A stretch of 64,000 nucleotides of DNA, from contig OV277870.1 in NCBI GenBank assembly GCA_922989275.2, positions 24,014,742 through 24,078,741 of the forward strand. Reading direction: 5' to 3'. This stretch comes from Gari tellinella (Eukaryota; Mollusca; Bivalvia; Cardiida; Psammobiidae). A program made the translations under genes and the position numbers. Under the pieces are notes generated by a model. The model ran no database searches and was not told where the DNA came from. It saw nothing but the letters and a program-made list of their open reading frames with translations. Positions 60,001 through 64,000 of the stretch are shown here, piece after piece; position 1 is the first letter of the stretch; the number at the start of each line of letters is the position of its first letter.

Positions 60001-61976
60001 TAAAAAACATGGCCGCCAGTGGGTGGGGCACGTTTTCCTTATAAATGTTACTGTATAAATCTTCTTCTCTGATAATACTAGTCCAAATTGGAAATAATTT
60101 TACACAAATTGTCAATTGATGATCCTCTACCAGAAATCTTAAAATCATTTTGTTATCTTAAAAACGTGGCCGCCGGTGGGTGGGGCAAGTTTTCCTTATA
60201 TTTCTGTATAGAAAAACTTTCAAAAAAAATTTCTCTGAAACTATTGGTCTGATTTAAGAATGATTTTACACAAATAATGATTCATGGGTGACCCTTTGCC
60301 AGGTTACTTTAAATAATCTTCCTAACTCAAACAACATTGCAACCAGTGGGTGGGGGTGAATAAGTGAAAACTTAATCATTACTGGTCTATTTACATGACC
60401 GTAATCATGGGTATCTGGTGAGCGATTTTGGGCCACATGTGGCTCTTGTTGTTTCATGGGTCATTGACTATTAAAGCAAATCAGGAATTTCCCAGTTTAG
60501 GTTGCTTTATGAGTTGTAGATAAGCATAACAGCGAAGTCTGTCTGCAAGAGAAGTGACTTTCATGTTATATTTTTATACCTTTTCAGCTTTGAAAGGTTC
60601 AGATTTCATCCAAACATGAAAATGACGAGAAGATTTTATCCCCATACACACAATTTAGACGGTTTCTTTGTAGCCAAATTGAAGAAGTTTTCCAACCAGA
60701 TACCTGCTGACAAAAGTAAGAGAAAGTTATTGTGCTATATTATTATAGTTTATATTGCCATTGACAAAGCCGGTGATATTCTGTACTGTCACTTAGCAAT
60801 GTTACCCCAGAACTAAGGGAGAGTACTGATGCCAAAACTAAATTAGTAATAATAGTTACTTAGCAAGTACCTGTTGCCAGTCTTACGAACCATCGTAAGA
60901 CAAAAACGGTCGTAAGTCAAAACTTAAGATACTTTTTTTTTCCTCCATCTACTTCTAACATCTTTTGGGAATCATCTGAAACTTTTCAAGATATATTGAA
61001 TGTCCTTAAAGGCACTTCTATGGGGGAAAAGTGTCTTATGAGGAAGAAGATAGAGGTAAAGCACTTCTTTGGAGGAAAGGGATAACACTTTCACAGCCAT
61101 AGGGGACTGATATGCAGACAGTTTTGGATCCTGATCTGATGCCACGTCTCTGTTTGGCATTTGCCTCAATATTTCCTCAGTCAAAACTAAAAGACAAAAA
61201 GCCTTTTAACATGCAGACAACAAAGTTTAGTAGATGGTATTTGTCAGTTAAAAGCAGACAGTTAAAATTGGCAGTGAAAGAGAACAAGAGCCATGTGATC
61301 ACATAAGGCAGGTTAAAAGTAAAGCAGAATGCTTTAAGTTCCTATCTGGAAAGGGGTCTTCTGCTCTACTTTCAGCCGGCTGTAAGTTACCATCTGGAAA
61401 CTTGGAAAGATACTGAAAATGCTTTCTGTGTTTTATGTTCAGGAACTCCCTTGATGGGAACTACCTTCCTAAGAATAGAAATGATTAGAGACCTGTGTAA
61501 AAAGGGTGGGTAAGCGGACATGAGCACCCCTGACAAGAGCCCCCCGGTCGATTTTGCGCGGGCGGACACGAGCCCCCAAGTGTAGGGGGGGGGGGGGGGG
61601 GGGGGACTCATGTCCATCAATCGTGTTTATGGAGAAATGGCTTAACCCATTACCTCATAGCATGTTTATAGTTTTGAAAATAGATGACCACTTAAAGCAA
61701 GTTGATAGAAAAGCAGAATGCACCTTAAGGCGCATTCTGCTTTCCTTTCAGCCTGCTTTAAGCTAACATCTTCTAAAATATAAAAAAATATTTTTATCGT
61801 ACATATTTATGACTGTATTAATTGGAACTATTCAGTGGAGGAAAAAAATAAACAGTGTCAAAAGGGTGTATTTATGGGGTAATGGGTTAAACTGCATAAT
61901 GAACTTCTCATGTAATTTCCAGGTAAGCCTGCAGAAACGGAAGGGGAGTTCTTCACATCAGAAAATAATGATGATG
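38977..61976 (+). CDS. NOP2: NOP2/NSUN1 28S rRNA cytosine-C5 methyltransferase, 16 exons
   Basis: This is a nucleolar enzyme that makes 5-methylcytosine in large-subunit rRNA using S-adenosylmethionine and supports 60S assembly. Exons: 38977-39073, 40536-40581, 41690-41874, 43326-43423, 44112-44306, 44688-44743, 45982-46067, 47048-47141, 49599-49701, 50019-50196, 50595-50735, 52388-52527, 53029-53241, 54580-54677, 60588-60715, 61923-61976. All are GT-AG with matching phases and give 637 residues. The start is MGRKRDPT, as in NOP2 of other animals. Residues 1-230 form a basic and then Asp/Ser/Glu-rich nucleolar region. The methyltransferase core follows: substrate-arm sequence [23 protein letters not shown]-binding MCAAPGGK (415-422), motif [11 protein letters not shown] with Cys487, and motif VI YSTCS with the catalytic Cys541. 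[13 protein letters not shown] near 595 closes the domain. The last exon found ends in phase 1, so the lysine-rich tail and stop lie beyond it or outside the window. The introns are packed with repeats, and one hosts an antisense gene. Confidence 0.95.
39886..39982 (+). CDS. Duplicate of NOP2 exon 1, intact frame and donor
   Basis: It reads [26 protein letters not shown] with the same length, phase and GTAATT donor as exon 1. The homology begins at about 39793 (TTTTTAACGTAGACTA), matching 38884, so it includes the 5' leader. It could be an alternative first exon or an unused copy. The promoter-like GC-rich block and the GGCCGAGTTG repeats were not copied with it. Confidence 0.6.
40130..40325 (-). 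mobile_element. tRNA-Ala-like SINE in NOP2 intron 1
   Basis: On the minus strand GTATAGCTCATTGGTAGAGA (box A) and GGGCTCAATCCCCGG (box B) are spaced as in a tRNA, with TTGCAATG at the anticodon position, as in tRNA-Ala(TGC). Unrelated sequence then follows to about 40130. Confidence 0.6.
40536..40581 (+). CDS. NOP2: NOP2 exon 2
   Basis: The acceptor is TTTTTTTTGTAG and the donor GTAAAG. It encodes [15 protein letters not shown], basic and low complexity. The phase joins exons 1 and 3. Confidence 0.75.
40673..41455. mobile_element. Family B element split by a TTAA insertion
   Basis: The left end is CCCTTTACTCCATAGCCTG after TTAA; the right end is CTATGGTTGAAAGGG before TTAA. The core half ATCACTTAAAGC breaks off at 40722 and resumes as TTTAAAGCAGG at 41290, with a 568-bp element between. 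Confidence 0.7.
40723..41290. mobile_element. TTAA element of 568 bp inside a B element
   Basis: The ends AGCCACTATA and the inverse of GATTGTGCCT (AGGCACAATC) are related, and TTAA flanks both sides at 40719-40722 and 41291-41294. It contains a CpG-rich patch (TCGCGGCCGAATCAATCACG). No coding frame was found. Confidence 0.65.
41690..41874 (+). CDS. NOP2: NOP2 exon 3, lysine-rich
   Basis: The acceptor is TTTTATTTGTAG. It encodes [20 protein letters not shown] and on into [20 protein letters not shown], passing from a basic helix-prone stretch to an acidic one. The donor GTTTGT is weak, but the phase fits. Confidence 0.8.
42196..42388. mobile_element. Family D element, complete, TSD CCCCAT
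   Basis: CAGGGTTACAGATACGG and CTTTATCTGGAACCCTG are the ends. CCCCAT is duplicated at 42190-42195 and 42389-42394. The core is the palindrome ATTAGAATCGTCTCTTCGAG with its inverse. Confidence 0.8.
43041..43284. mobile_element. Family B element, complete reference copy
   Basis: It is 244 bp, flanked by TTAA at 43037-43040 and 43285-43288. The ends CCCATTACCCCATAG and ATTAATGGGGTAATGGG are near-perfect inverses. The core hairpin is AGTTTGAAAGTAAAGCAGAA..TGTGCC with its inverse. Another B element (about 42820-43036) abuts it and shares the TTAA. Confidence 0.85.
43326..43423 (+). CDS. NOP2: NOP2 exon 4
   Basis: The acceptor is TTTTCCACAG and the donor GTTAGT. It encodes [20 protein letters not shown], then [13 protein letters not shown]. 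Confidence 0.8.
43495..43830. repeat. Two partial B elements
   Basis: TTTAACCCTTTACCTGATATTTC with half of a core (GCGCATTCTGCTTTACTTTC), then a right half ending GGAATAATGGG before TTAA. Only one arm of each hairpin is present. Confidence 0.6.
43891..44084. mobile_element. Family F element, complete
   Basis: The ends are CAGTAAAAACTCGATTCTTC and the inverse of GTATCGAGTTTCGACTG, flanked by TA. The central palindrome is AAGTTAAAACGTGGCTTAGC with its inverse. It ends 27 bp before NOP2 exon 5. Confidence 0.75.
44112..44306 (+). CDS. NOP2: NOP2 exon 5, Asp/Ser acidic repeat
   Basis: The acceptor is TTGTCATGTAG and the donor GTAAAA. Its 65 codons are dominated by Asp, Glu and Ser, many as repeated GATGATGAT. 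Acidic tracts are usual here in nucleolar NOP2 proteins, but their length is variable and repeat-prone. Confidence 0.8.
44688..44743 (+). CDS. NOP2: NOP2 exon 6
   Basis: The acceptor is TTTGTTTCAG and the donor GTAAGT. It encodes [18 protein letters not shown], matching the conserved LLPIERAARK segment of the family. Confidence 0.85.
44950..45088. repeat. Family D element, core collapsed
   Basis: AGAGCTCTAGATAAGGAGGG and CTCTTATCTGGAGCCCTG flank a short remnant of the core (ATTAGAATCATCT). One arm of the hairpin is missing. Confidence 0.6.
45127..45310. repeat. Family A hairpin
   Basis: ACAGCTTAAAGCAAGGTGAC, CAGAAAGCTCC and a perfect inverse after a short loop, followed by remnants of the A right end (TAGATAGGTTTTACTATA). 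Confidence 0.7.
45368..45609. mobile_element. Family C element, complete
   Basis: It is 242 bp between TTAA at 45364-45367 and 45610-45613. The right end is GGGACTAGGGCTCAAAGGG. The hairpin is ACAAACAGTGAAGACCCTGA..GGGCTCC with its inverse. A B element (45614 to about 45850) starts at the shared TTAA. Confidence 0.8.
45614..45850. mobile_element. Family B element, right end eroded
   Basis: It starts CCAATTGACCCATAGGTACA after TTAA. The core is AGGCTGAAAGTAATGCAGAA..TGCTCC with its inverse. The right terminal repeat is hard to see. Confidence 0.65.
45982..46067 (+). CDS. NOP2: NOP2 exon 7
   Basis: The acceptor is TTTATCTTTCAG and the donor GTATCC. It encodes [20 protein letters not shown], then SGQEIEKE, aligning with the segment preceding the catalytic region in NOP2. 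Confidence 0.85.
46141..46330. repeat. Family D element, core mutated
   Basis: CAGAGCTCCAGGTAAGAGGG and CCATTATCTGAAGCTCTG are the ends. The core arms (ATTAGAATCGCCTCAAAGAG) have several mismatches. No target duplication is readable. Confidence 0.65.
46550..46986. mobile_element. Family D element carrying a nested C element
   Basis: The ends CAGGGCTCCAGATAAGAAGG and CCTAACTGGAGCCCTG are flanked by ATAGT on both sides. The D sequence ACACCATAGGGTTTAA is interrupted at 46689 and resumes as TGCAGAAAGAAGATTTTAG after 46936. Confidence 0.8.
46690..46932. mobile_element. Family C element nested at TTAA
   Basis: It is flanked by TTAA at 46686-46689 and 46933-46936. The hairpin is ACAAACAATGAAGTCCCTGA..GGGCTCC with its inverse, and it ends GTCACTAGGGCTCAATGAG. 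Confidence 0.8.
47048..47141 (+). CDS. NOP2: NOP2 exon 8
   Basis: The acceptor is GACGGTATTCAG and the donor GTGAGA. It encodes [20 protein letters not shown], then ANRREEG, the helical lead-in to the methyltransferase fold. Confidence 0.9.
47221..47462. mobile_element. Family C element, complete, reverse orientation
   Basis: It is 242 bp between TTAA at 47217-47220 and 47463-47466. It begins CCCTTTGAACCCTAGTCCCG, the inverse of the right end of the C copy at 45368. Confidence 0.8.
47834..49064 (+). mobile_element. Family G element, complete copy in NOP2 intron
   Basis: It is collinear with 8635-9857 from TTTTTAGCTCACCTGAGC to GGGCCTTCAGGCCCTCTTGT, with very few differences over 1.2 kb. It carries the same tandem units and 3' hairpin. 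The high similarity suggests recent mobility or conversion. Confidence 0.75.
49599..49701 (+). CDS. NOP2: NOP2 exon 9
   Basis: The acceptor is CTTATTTTCAG and the donor GTAACA. It encodes [20 protein letters not shown], then [13 protein letters not shown], strongly conserved in the family. Confidence 0.9.
49734..49968. repeat. Family C element, ends eroded
   Basis: The hairpin CAAACAGTGTAGACCCTGAT..GGGCTCC with its inverse is almost perfect, with ACAGGAGTGGATTTG before a TTAA at the right. A more eroded C copy lies at about 49380-49578. Confidence 0.65.
50019..50196 (+). CDS. NOP2: NOP2 exon 10
   Basis: The acceptor is CGTTTTATAG and the donor GTAAGA. It encodes [20 protein letters not shown], then [20 protein letters not shown] and [12 protein letters not shown], almost the family consensus. 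Confidence 0.95.
50595..50735 (+). CDS. NOP2: NOP2 exon 11, SAM-binding motif I
   Basis: The acceptor is CTTTGTAACAG and the donor GTAAGA. It encodes [20 protein letters not shown], then [15 protein letters not shown], which carries the glycine-rich SAM loop. Confidence 0.95.
50930..51000. repeat. E-type hairpin in NOP2 intron
   Basis: GCAAACATGTTGGAGCCTGA is paired with TCTGATCTGGCTCCAAACTG, with a GC-rich tip. The surrounding GTAACCGGGGTTATTTGG resembles that near 26030. Confidence 0.65.
51158..51602. mobile_element. Family A element split by a B element
   Basis: The A left end is CAGCAAAGCAGCTCTATTAC after TA, and the A right end is GTTATAGAGAGGTTTTACTG before TA. CACCTTGCTTTAA breaks at 51287 and resumes as GTAGCCACCTG after 51535, the normal A sequence. 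Confidence 0.75.
51288..51531. mobile_element. Family B element nested at TTAA in an A element
   Basis: It is 244 bp, flanked by TTAA at 51284-51287 and 51532-51535. The core is AGGTTGAAAGTAAAGCAGAA..TGCGTC with its inverse. Confidence 0.8.
51770..51943. mobile_element. Family D element
   Basis: CAGAGCTCCAGATAAGGGG and CTCTTATCTAGAGCCCTG are the ends, with flanks TGAAAA and TAAAAA agreeing at five of six positions. The core is the usual ATTAGAATCGTCTC palindrome. Confidence 0.7.
52388..52527 (+). CDS. NOP2: NOP2 exon 12
   Basis: The acceptor is TTTTTTCCCAG and the donor GTAAGA. It encodes [20 protein letters not shown], then [22 protein letters not shown] supplies the SAM-ribose acidic residue. 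Confidence 0.95.
52779..52992. mobile_element. Family B element, shortened core
   Basis: It is flanked by TTAA at 52775-52778 and 52993-52996. The left arm of the hairpin has lost most of its inner part. It ends 36 bp before NOP2 exon 13. Confidence 0.75.
53029..53241 (+). CDS. NOP2: NOP2 exon 13, catalytic cysteines
   Basis: The acceptor is TATGTTCCAG and the donor GTAAGT. It encodes [20 protein letters not shown] (motif IV, Cys487) and [12 protein letters not shown] (motif VI, Cys541). In this family the motif VI cysteine attacks the base and the motif IV cysteine helps release it. Confidence 0.95.
53390..53594. mobile_element. Family D element, TSD CATGTC
   Basis: The ends are CAGAGCTTCATATTAGGGG and CTTATCTGTAGCCCTG. 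CATGTC is duplicated exactly at 53384-53389 and 53595-53600. The core is the palindrome ATTAGAATCGTCTCTTCGAG. A further D fragment lies at about 53266-53360. Confidence 0.8.
54103..54485. mobile_element. Family B element with a nested 133-bp TTAA element
   Basis: It starts CCCTTTCCCCCATAAATACG after TTAA at 54099 and ends GGCTATGTGGCAAAGGG. Its core is perfect (AGGCTGGAAATAAAGCAGAA with its inverse), and the insert sits exactly at the core's right TTAA. Confidence 0.8.
54301..54433. mobile_element. Nested 133-bp TTAA element
   Basis: It is flanked by TTAA at 54297-54300 and 54434-54437. The ends are CCCATTAAGCCATACTGAC and CTTATGAGTTAATGGG. It is made largely of TTTTGACTCA repeats. The start of a relative lies at about 52560. 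Confidence 0.8.
54580..54677 (+). CDS. NOP2: NOP2 exon 14
   Basis: The acceptor is TATTTGACACAG and the donor GTAAGT. It encodes [20 protein letters not shown], then [12 protein letters not shown], continuing the fold directly after motif VI. Confidence 0.95.
54711..54955. repeat. Family C element
   Basis: ACACCTTGAACCCTAGTCATG is at the left. The hairpin is CAAAGAGTGTAGACCATGAT..GGGCTCC with its inverse, and the right side is TTTCAGGGAGGAAATGG. Both TTAA flanks are mutated. Confidence 0.65.
55419..55674 (-). CDS. Antisense gene, terminal exon
   Basis: The minus-strand acceptor is TTTTACTTTCAG. The split codon AG|G is completed, followed by 84 codons and TGA at 55421-55419. It is richer in CpG and GC than its surroundings, which supports real coding. 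Confidence 0.65.
55419..58998 (-). CDS. Unrecognised gene, antisense in a NOP2 intron
   Basis: The minus-strand exons 58958-58998 (tentative), 56946-57079 and 55419-55674 join in consistent phases. The last two have good splice sites: acceptors TTCTTTTTAG and TTTTACTTTCAG, donor GTCAGG. The product reads [20 protein letters not shown], then [40 protein letters not shown] and [20 protein letters not shown] before the stop. It is hydrophilic, without signal peptide, membrane helix or a domain I know. The pattern of charged residues, tyrosines and prolines recalls small axonemal or microtubule-inner proteins, but that is only an impression. The start codon was not found; further 5' exons may lie upstream. 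The whole unit lies between NOP2 exons 14 and 15. Confidence 0.6.
55680..56940. other. Intron of antisense gene with a short duplication
   Basis: Two related blocks, about 56270-56500 and 56555-56820, share TTTCTATTTTTC, TTTCAAGT and ATGGTGCTACAT words in the same order. A 12-C run lies at 56355-56366. No coding exon was seen. Confidence 0.5.
56946..57079 (-). CDS. Antisense gene, internal exon
   Basis: The minus-strand acceptor is TTTCTTTTTAG and the donor GTCAGG. It has 44 codons plus 2 bases, [20 protein letters not shown] to [11 protein letters not shown], in phase with the terminal exon. Confidence 0.6.
57170..57245. repeat. E-type hairpin
   Basis: GCAAGCCGTTTGGTCCCAGA, then GACGCCCGG, pairs with CCCGGCGTCTGACC. 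The outer arm (TTCACACTTTTTGCC) is mutated. Confidence 0.65.
57590..57645 (+). repeat. ACGG/ACAG short tandem repeat
   Basis: ACGGACAGACAGACGGACGG and similar tetranucleotides run for about 50 bp. Confidence 0.85.
58085..58300 (-). mobile_element. tRNA-derived SINE
   Basis: The minus strand begins GTAGTCCAGTGGTTAACACG (box A) and GTCGTGAGTTCGATCCCCCG (box B), then a tRNA-unrelated body (GACTCGGGGATTTTTTCCG, then ATGTACAGGAATGTTC). Its head is tail-to-tail with the tRNA-like units at 58365. Confidence 0.65.
58365..58535 (+). mobile_element. Two tandem tRNA-like modules (SINE-like)
   Basis: The first has TGTCTCAGTCCGGAGAGC and GGGTTCGAGTCC (about 58370-58435). The second has TGGCGACGTGGTAGAGTGC and GGATTCAATCCCGGG (about 58457-58520). 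The stems are imperfect, so these are SINE heads or tRNA relics. Confidence 0.5.
58958..58998 (-). CDS. Antisense gene, possible upstream exon
   Basis: The minus-strand donor is GTACGT, a good match. The frame [13 protein letters not shown] is open and joins the next exon in phase. The acceptor (GATCAAG) is weak, and the frame stays open further upstream (LTFRDQG), so the 5' border is uncertain. Confidence 0.35.
59356..60455 (+). mobile_element. Family G relative, complete but divergent
   Basis: It starts TTAACTCACCTGGCACCAAG with a hairpin on GGCAC/GTGCC. It then has about five units of 150-160 bp, each with ACCAGATTTCTTAAAAT and CAGTGGGTGGG, and ends GGTGAGCGATTTTGGGCC, ACATGTGGCTCTTGTTG with its own hairpin. 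The architecture is as in 8635-9857, but sequence identity is low. Confidence 0.65.
60588..60715 (+). CDS. NOP2: NOP2 exon 15
   Basis: The acceptor is TACCTTTTCAG and the donor GTAAGA. It encodes [20 protein letters not shown], then [19 protein letters not shown], the conserved end of the catalytic domain. A 5.9-kb intron separates it from exon 14. Confidence 0.95.
60850..61110. repeat. Family K remnant and unassigned DNA
   Basis: CGAACCATCGTAAGACAAAAAC, TCGTAAGTCAAAACTTAAG and CATCTTTTGGGAATCATCTG match K in order, but the second arm is largely lost. Confidence 0.5.
61115..61400. repeat. Half E-hairpin and partial B element
   Basis: GCAGACAGTTTTGGATCCTG starts an E arm without its partner, followed by CAGACAACAAAG. 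A half-core AGGTTAAAAGTAAAGCAGAA lies at about 61308. Confidence 0.5.
61585..61605 (+). repeat. Poly-G tract
   Basis: A run of about 21 G in the sense strand of the NOP2 intron before exon 16. Its exact length is uncertain. Confidence 0.8.
61646..61886. mobile_element. Family B element, complete
   Basis: It is flanked by TTAA at 61642-61645 and 61887-61890. The ends are CCCATTACCTCATAGCATG and ATTTATGGGGTAATGGG. It lies 36 bp before NOP2 exon 16. Confidence 0.8.
61923..61976 (+). CDS. NOP2: NOP2 exon 16, start of C-terminal tail
   Basis: The acceptor is TGTAATTTCCAG and the donor GTGAGT. It encodes [17 protein letters not shown] in the correct phase. The tail is poorly conserved in the family, so support rests on splice sites and phase. 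Confidence 0.65.
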
Positions 61977-62528
61977 GTGAGTAGAGTTGGATGATGCTAT
62001 AGGAGTACAGTTAAACCTCTATTATGGCCACTAAATTTTGTTGATTATTGGGTGTTTCAGGCAAGTGACTACTTTAATTGACATTGTCCTTCCTTTTAGT
62101 GTTCGTAGTAGAGAGATTTTACTGTATAGCAGTTCGCGAAATAAGCTATGTGTAGTTGTGCTTTAGACAATTGTTTTCTTTTAAAGCAAAAAAGTAGGTG
62201 TCTAAATGTTTACAGTTGCGTTTCTTAATTTTAGTTTTATTTATTTAGCGTCTTTTAAGGCTGTTTTCATATATTCTCTTGAAAAGGGTTATGTATGTAA
62301 ATGGAGACTAAAATTAAACTACATGTAATTCATTCATGGAATGTTTAAGTGTTTAAGACAGTAACAGCAGGCTAAAAGAAAGGAGATTTCTGCTTTACCT
62401 AAGCCTGCTTTATGCAACCACCTTTGTAGGATGTAAAAAAAAAAGTTTATTATCTGACAGTATCTGTAATTATACTGTTGCGGCGACACATCTAATCCTG
62501 AAGAAATAATGTGATTCTAGTTCTTTAA

Positions 62529-62741
62529 CCCTTTCCCCAATAGAAACGACTTTTAGCGTATTTAATTTATTCCTGAGCTGAAGAAAATAATTCCAGTTTA
62601 TACCCTCATGAACAATTACTATTACAAATATTTTATATAGCCGGGCAGATTTTAAGCTTAAAGCAGGCTGAAAGTAAAGCAGAATGTGCCTTGAGGTGGT
62701 CACCTGTCTTCAAAACTAAAAACAGGCAATGAGGTAAAGGG
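62529..62741. mobile_element. Family B element, right arm deleted
   Basis: It is flanked by TTAA at 62525-62528 and 62742-62745. The left core arm AGGCTGAAAGTAAAGCAGAA is present, but its inverse is missing, so no hairpin remains. Confidence 0.75.
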
Positions 62742-62754
62742 TTAAAAAAAAAAA

Positions 62755-62955
62755 AAAATTGATAACGACCACTTCACGGAAGGCTAATTGGTTGTAAGAA
62801 ATACAGGTTGCAGCTTAAAAGCAAGGTGAAAATAAAACAGAAAGCTCCTAAAGCTTTCATTTCAATTCACCTTGCTTTTAGCAGCCACCTGCCGTAAAAA
62901 CCAAATACTTATACATTATCAAGTGGTTGTATCACTATTAGAGAGGTTTGACTGA
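62755..62955. repeat. Family A element, eroded
   Basis: AACGACCACTTCACGGAAGG, CAGCTTAAAAGCAAGGTGAA, AGAAAGCTCCTAAAGCTTTC and TATTAGAGAGGTTTGACTG follow the order of family A. The tip of the hairpin is shortened. Confidence 0.6.
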
Positions 62956-63134
62956 ATTAGCCAACAAATCAAACAATTAGCAAATGAAAATTCAAGTATG
63001 CAATATTCACCTTCCGTATATTTAGATAATATATTTCTTTGGCTTTATCAAACTTTTAGCAACGACGAGACAATCAGTCGAGGGATGAGTGAGTGCAGCA
63101 AACCTGAATGCCAGTTCCGCTTACAGTCCTGTTA

Positions 63135-63373
63135 ACCAATTATCCCATAGCCTGTTTCTTGCTTTAAAAACTTTTAAAGCAAGTAGAAAGTAAACCAGAA
63201 TTCACCTTAAGTTTATCCTGTTTTACTGTCAGTCTACTACAAGCTATCATCTGCTTCAATGTGGGGCATATGTCTTATGATGCATATTTATGACTGTAAA
63301 AATTGAAACTATTTTCTTCAGCGGAGGAATAAATTAAAGGCATTAAAAATGTGAATTTATGGGATAACTGGTT
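63135..63373. repeat. Family B element, degraded
   Basis: CCAATTATCCCATAGCCTG is at the left and TTATGGGATAACTGG at the right. The core arms are strongly mutated. Confidence 0.6.
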
Positions 63374-63419
63374 ATGGTTGCTTCCCAACATAGCTGCTTT
63401 CTTTGGAAATATTCTGCAT

Positions 63420-64000
63420 TGCTTTTTAGCTCACCTGAGCTAGCTCAGGATGAGCTTTTGCAATCCTTGAATGTCCAGCGTCCGTTGTGCGGCATCAACA
63501 ATTTTAGTGTTTACTATCTAGAGGCAACAATATTTATCCAATCTTTTTCAAACTTGCTAAGATTGTATAATACGATAAGAGCTCGGATGAGTGTAATTAT
63601 GGTTGAAATCAGACCAATAGATCAAGAGTTATTTACCTTTGAATTGCTGAAAATGCCATATTTAACAGTGTTTACACTCTAGAGGCCACAATTTTTATCC
63701 AATCTATCTTAAACTTGCTCAGATTGTATATGACTATAAGACTTCGAATGAGTTTGATAATTGTTGAAATCAGACTAATAGGTCGAGAGTTATCTACCTT
63801 TGAATAGCTGAAAATGCCATATTTAAGGGTGTTTACACTCTAGAGGTCACAATTTTTATCCAATATATCTCAAACTTGCTCAGATTGTATATGACCATAA
63901 GAGCTTAAAATAGTGGGATTATGGTTGATATCTGACCATTTGGTCAAGAGTTATCTGCCCTTGAATAGCTGAAAATGCCATATCTAACAGCGTTTACACT
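63420..64000 (+). mobile_element. Family G element, cut by window end
   Basis: It starts TTTTTAGCTCACCTGAGC and runs through three tandem units (GTTTACACTCTAGAGG..) to the last base. It is collinear with 8635 and 47834, but more diverged than those two are from each other. Confidence 0.7.

Larger units (their letters stand above)
61977..64000. other. NOP2 downstream DNA, no further exon supported
   Basis: The expected phase-1 continuation of NOP2 was not found with confidence. A possible acceptor at 63058 (AAACTTTTAG) would give only nine codons before a stop and is not persuasive. The stretch contains B elements at 62529-62741 and 63135-63373, A-type ends near 62010-62130 and 62760-62960, and a G element. 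Confidence 0.5.

Noticed and set aside
63058..63090. Possible final NOP2 exon after AAACTTTTAG
   Set aside because: In the required phase it gives only nine codons before a stop, no family similarity, and a poor context.

Overview
The window is animal nuclear DNA and most likely comes from a bivalve mollusc. It is AT-rich, has many introns with consensus GT-AG junctions, encodes basement-membrane and nucleolar proteins of metazoan type, and is crowded with short palindromic repeats. One of these repeats (opening with a TTTTAGCTCACCTGAGC-like hairpin and closing with GGGCC..GGCCCTCTTGTT) and a hairpin built on GCAAACAGTTTGGATCC match, from memory, repeats common in bivalve genomes. The species cannot be named from sequence alone.

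Four genes can be supported. (1) 5813-12433, plus strand: the last six coding exons of perlecan (basement-membrane heparan sulfate proteoglycan), covering the end of one laminin-G domain, two EGF-like modules and the final laminin-G domain with its stop codon. (2) 23582-24637, plus strand: a single-exon rhodopsin-class GPCR of 351 residues with unusual switch motifs. (3) 38977 to at least 61976, plus strand: NOP2/NSUN1, the nucleolar 28S rRNA cytosine-C5 methyltransferase. Sixteen phase-consistent exons encode 637 residues, with the catalytic domain complete and the C-terminal tail unfinished. (4) About 58998 down to 55419, minus strand: an unrecognised gene nested antisense inside the 5.9-kb NOP2 intron between exons 14 and 15.

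The rest is repeats. Several families of a few hundred bases each have a palindromic core and their own ends: A (CAGTAAAACC ends, TA flanks), B (CCCATTACCCCATA ends, TTAA flanks), C (CCCTTTGAACCCTAG-like ends, TTAA flanks), D and L (CAGGG..CCCTG ends, 6-bp target duplications), F and J (CAGTCGAA and CAGTGCTCC ends, TA flanks), plus larger TTAA-flanked and TA-flanked inverted-repeat elements, a hAT-like element, tRNA-derived SINEs and kilobase elements with internal tandem repeats.

The most interesting point is modularity. One palindromic core (TTAAAGCA..TGCTTTAA) sits inside elements with three different kinds of ends and target sites. A second core (CAAACAGT..ACTGTTTG) sits inside at least two kinds. 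Several elements are inserted into one another at TTAA, so the pre-insertion sites can be read directly.

Layout: 1-5.8 kb intron or upstream sequence of perlecan with repeats; 5.8-12.4 kb perlecan 3' end; 12.4-23.5 kb repeat-filled intergenic DNA with two mariner-like elements, the second a nest ending 160 bp before the GPCR; 23.6-24.6 kb GPCR; 24.6-38.7 kb intergenic, including a 2.7-kb run of four TTAA elements; 38.7-62 kb NOP2 with the antisense gene in an intron; 62-64 kb repeats, with no convincing further NOP2 exon.
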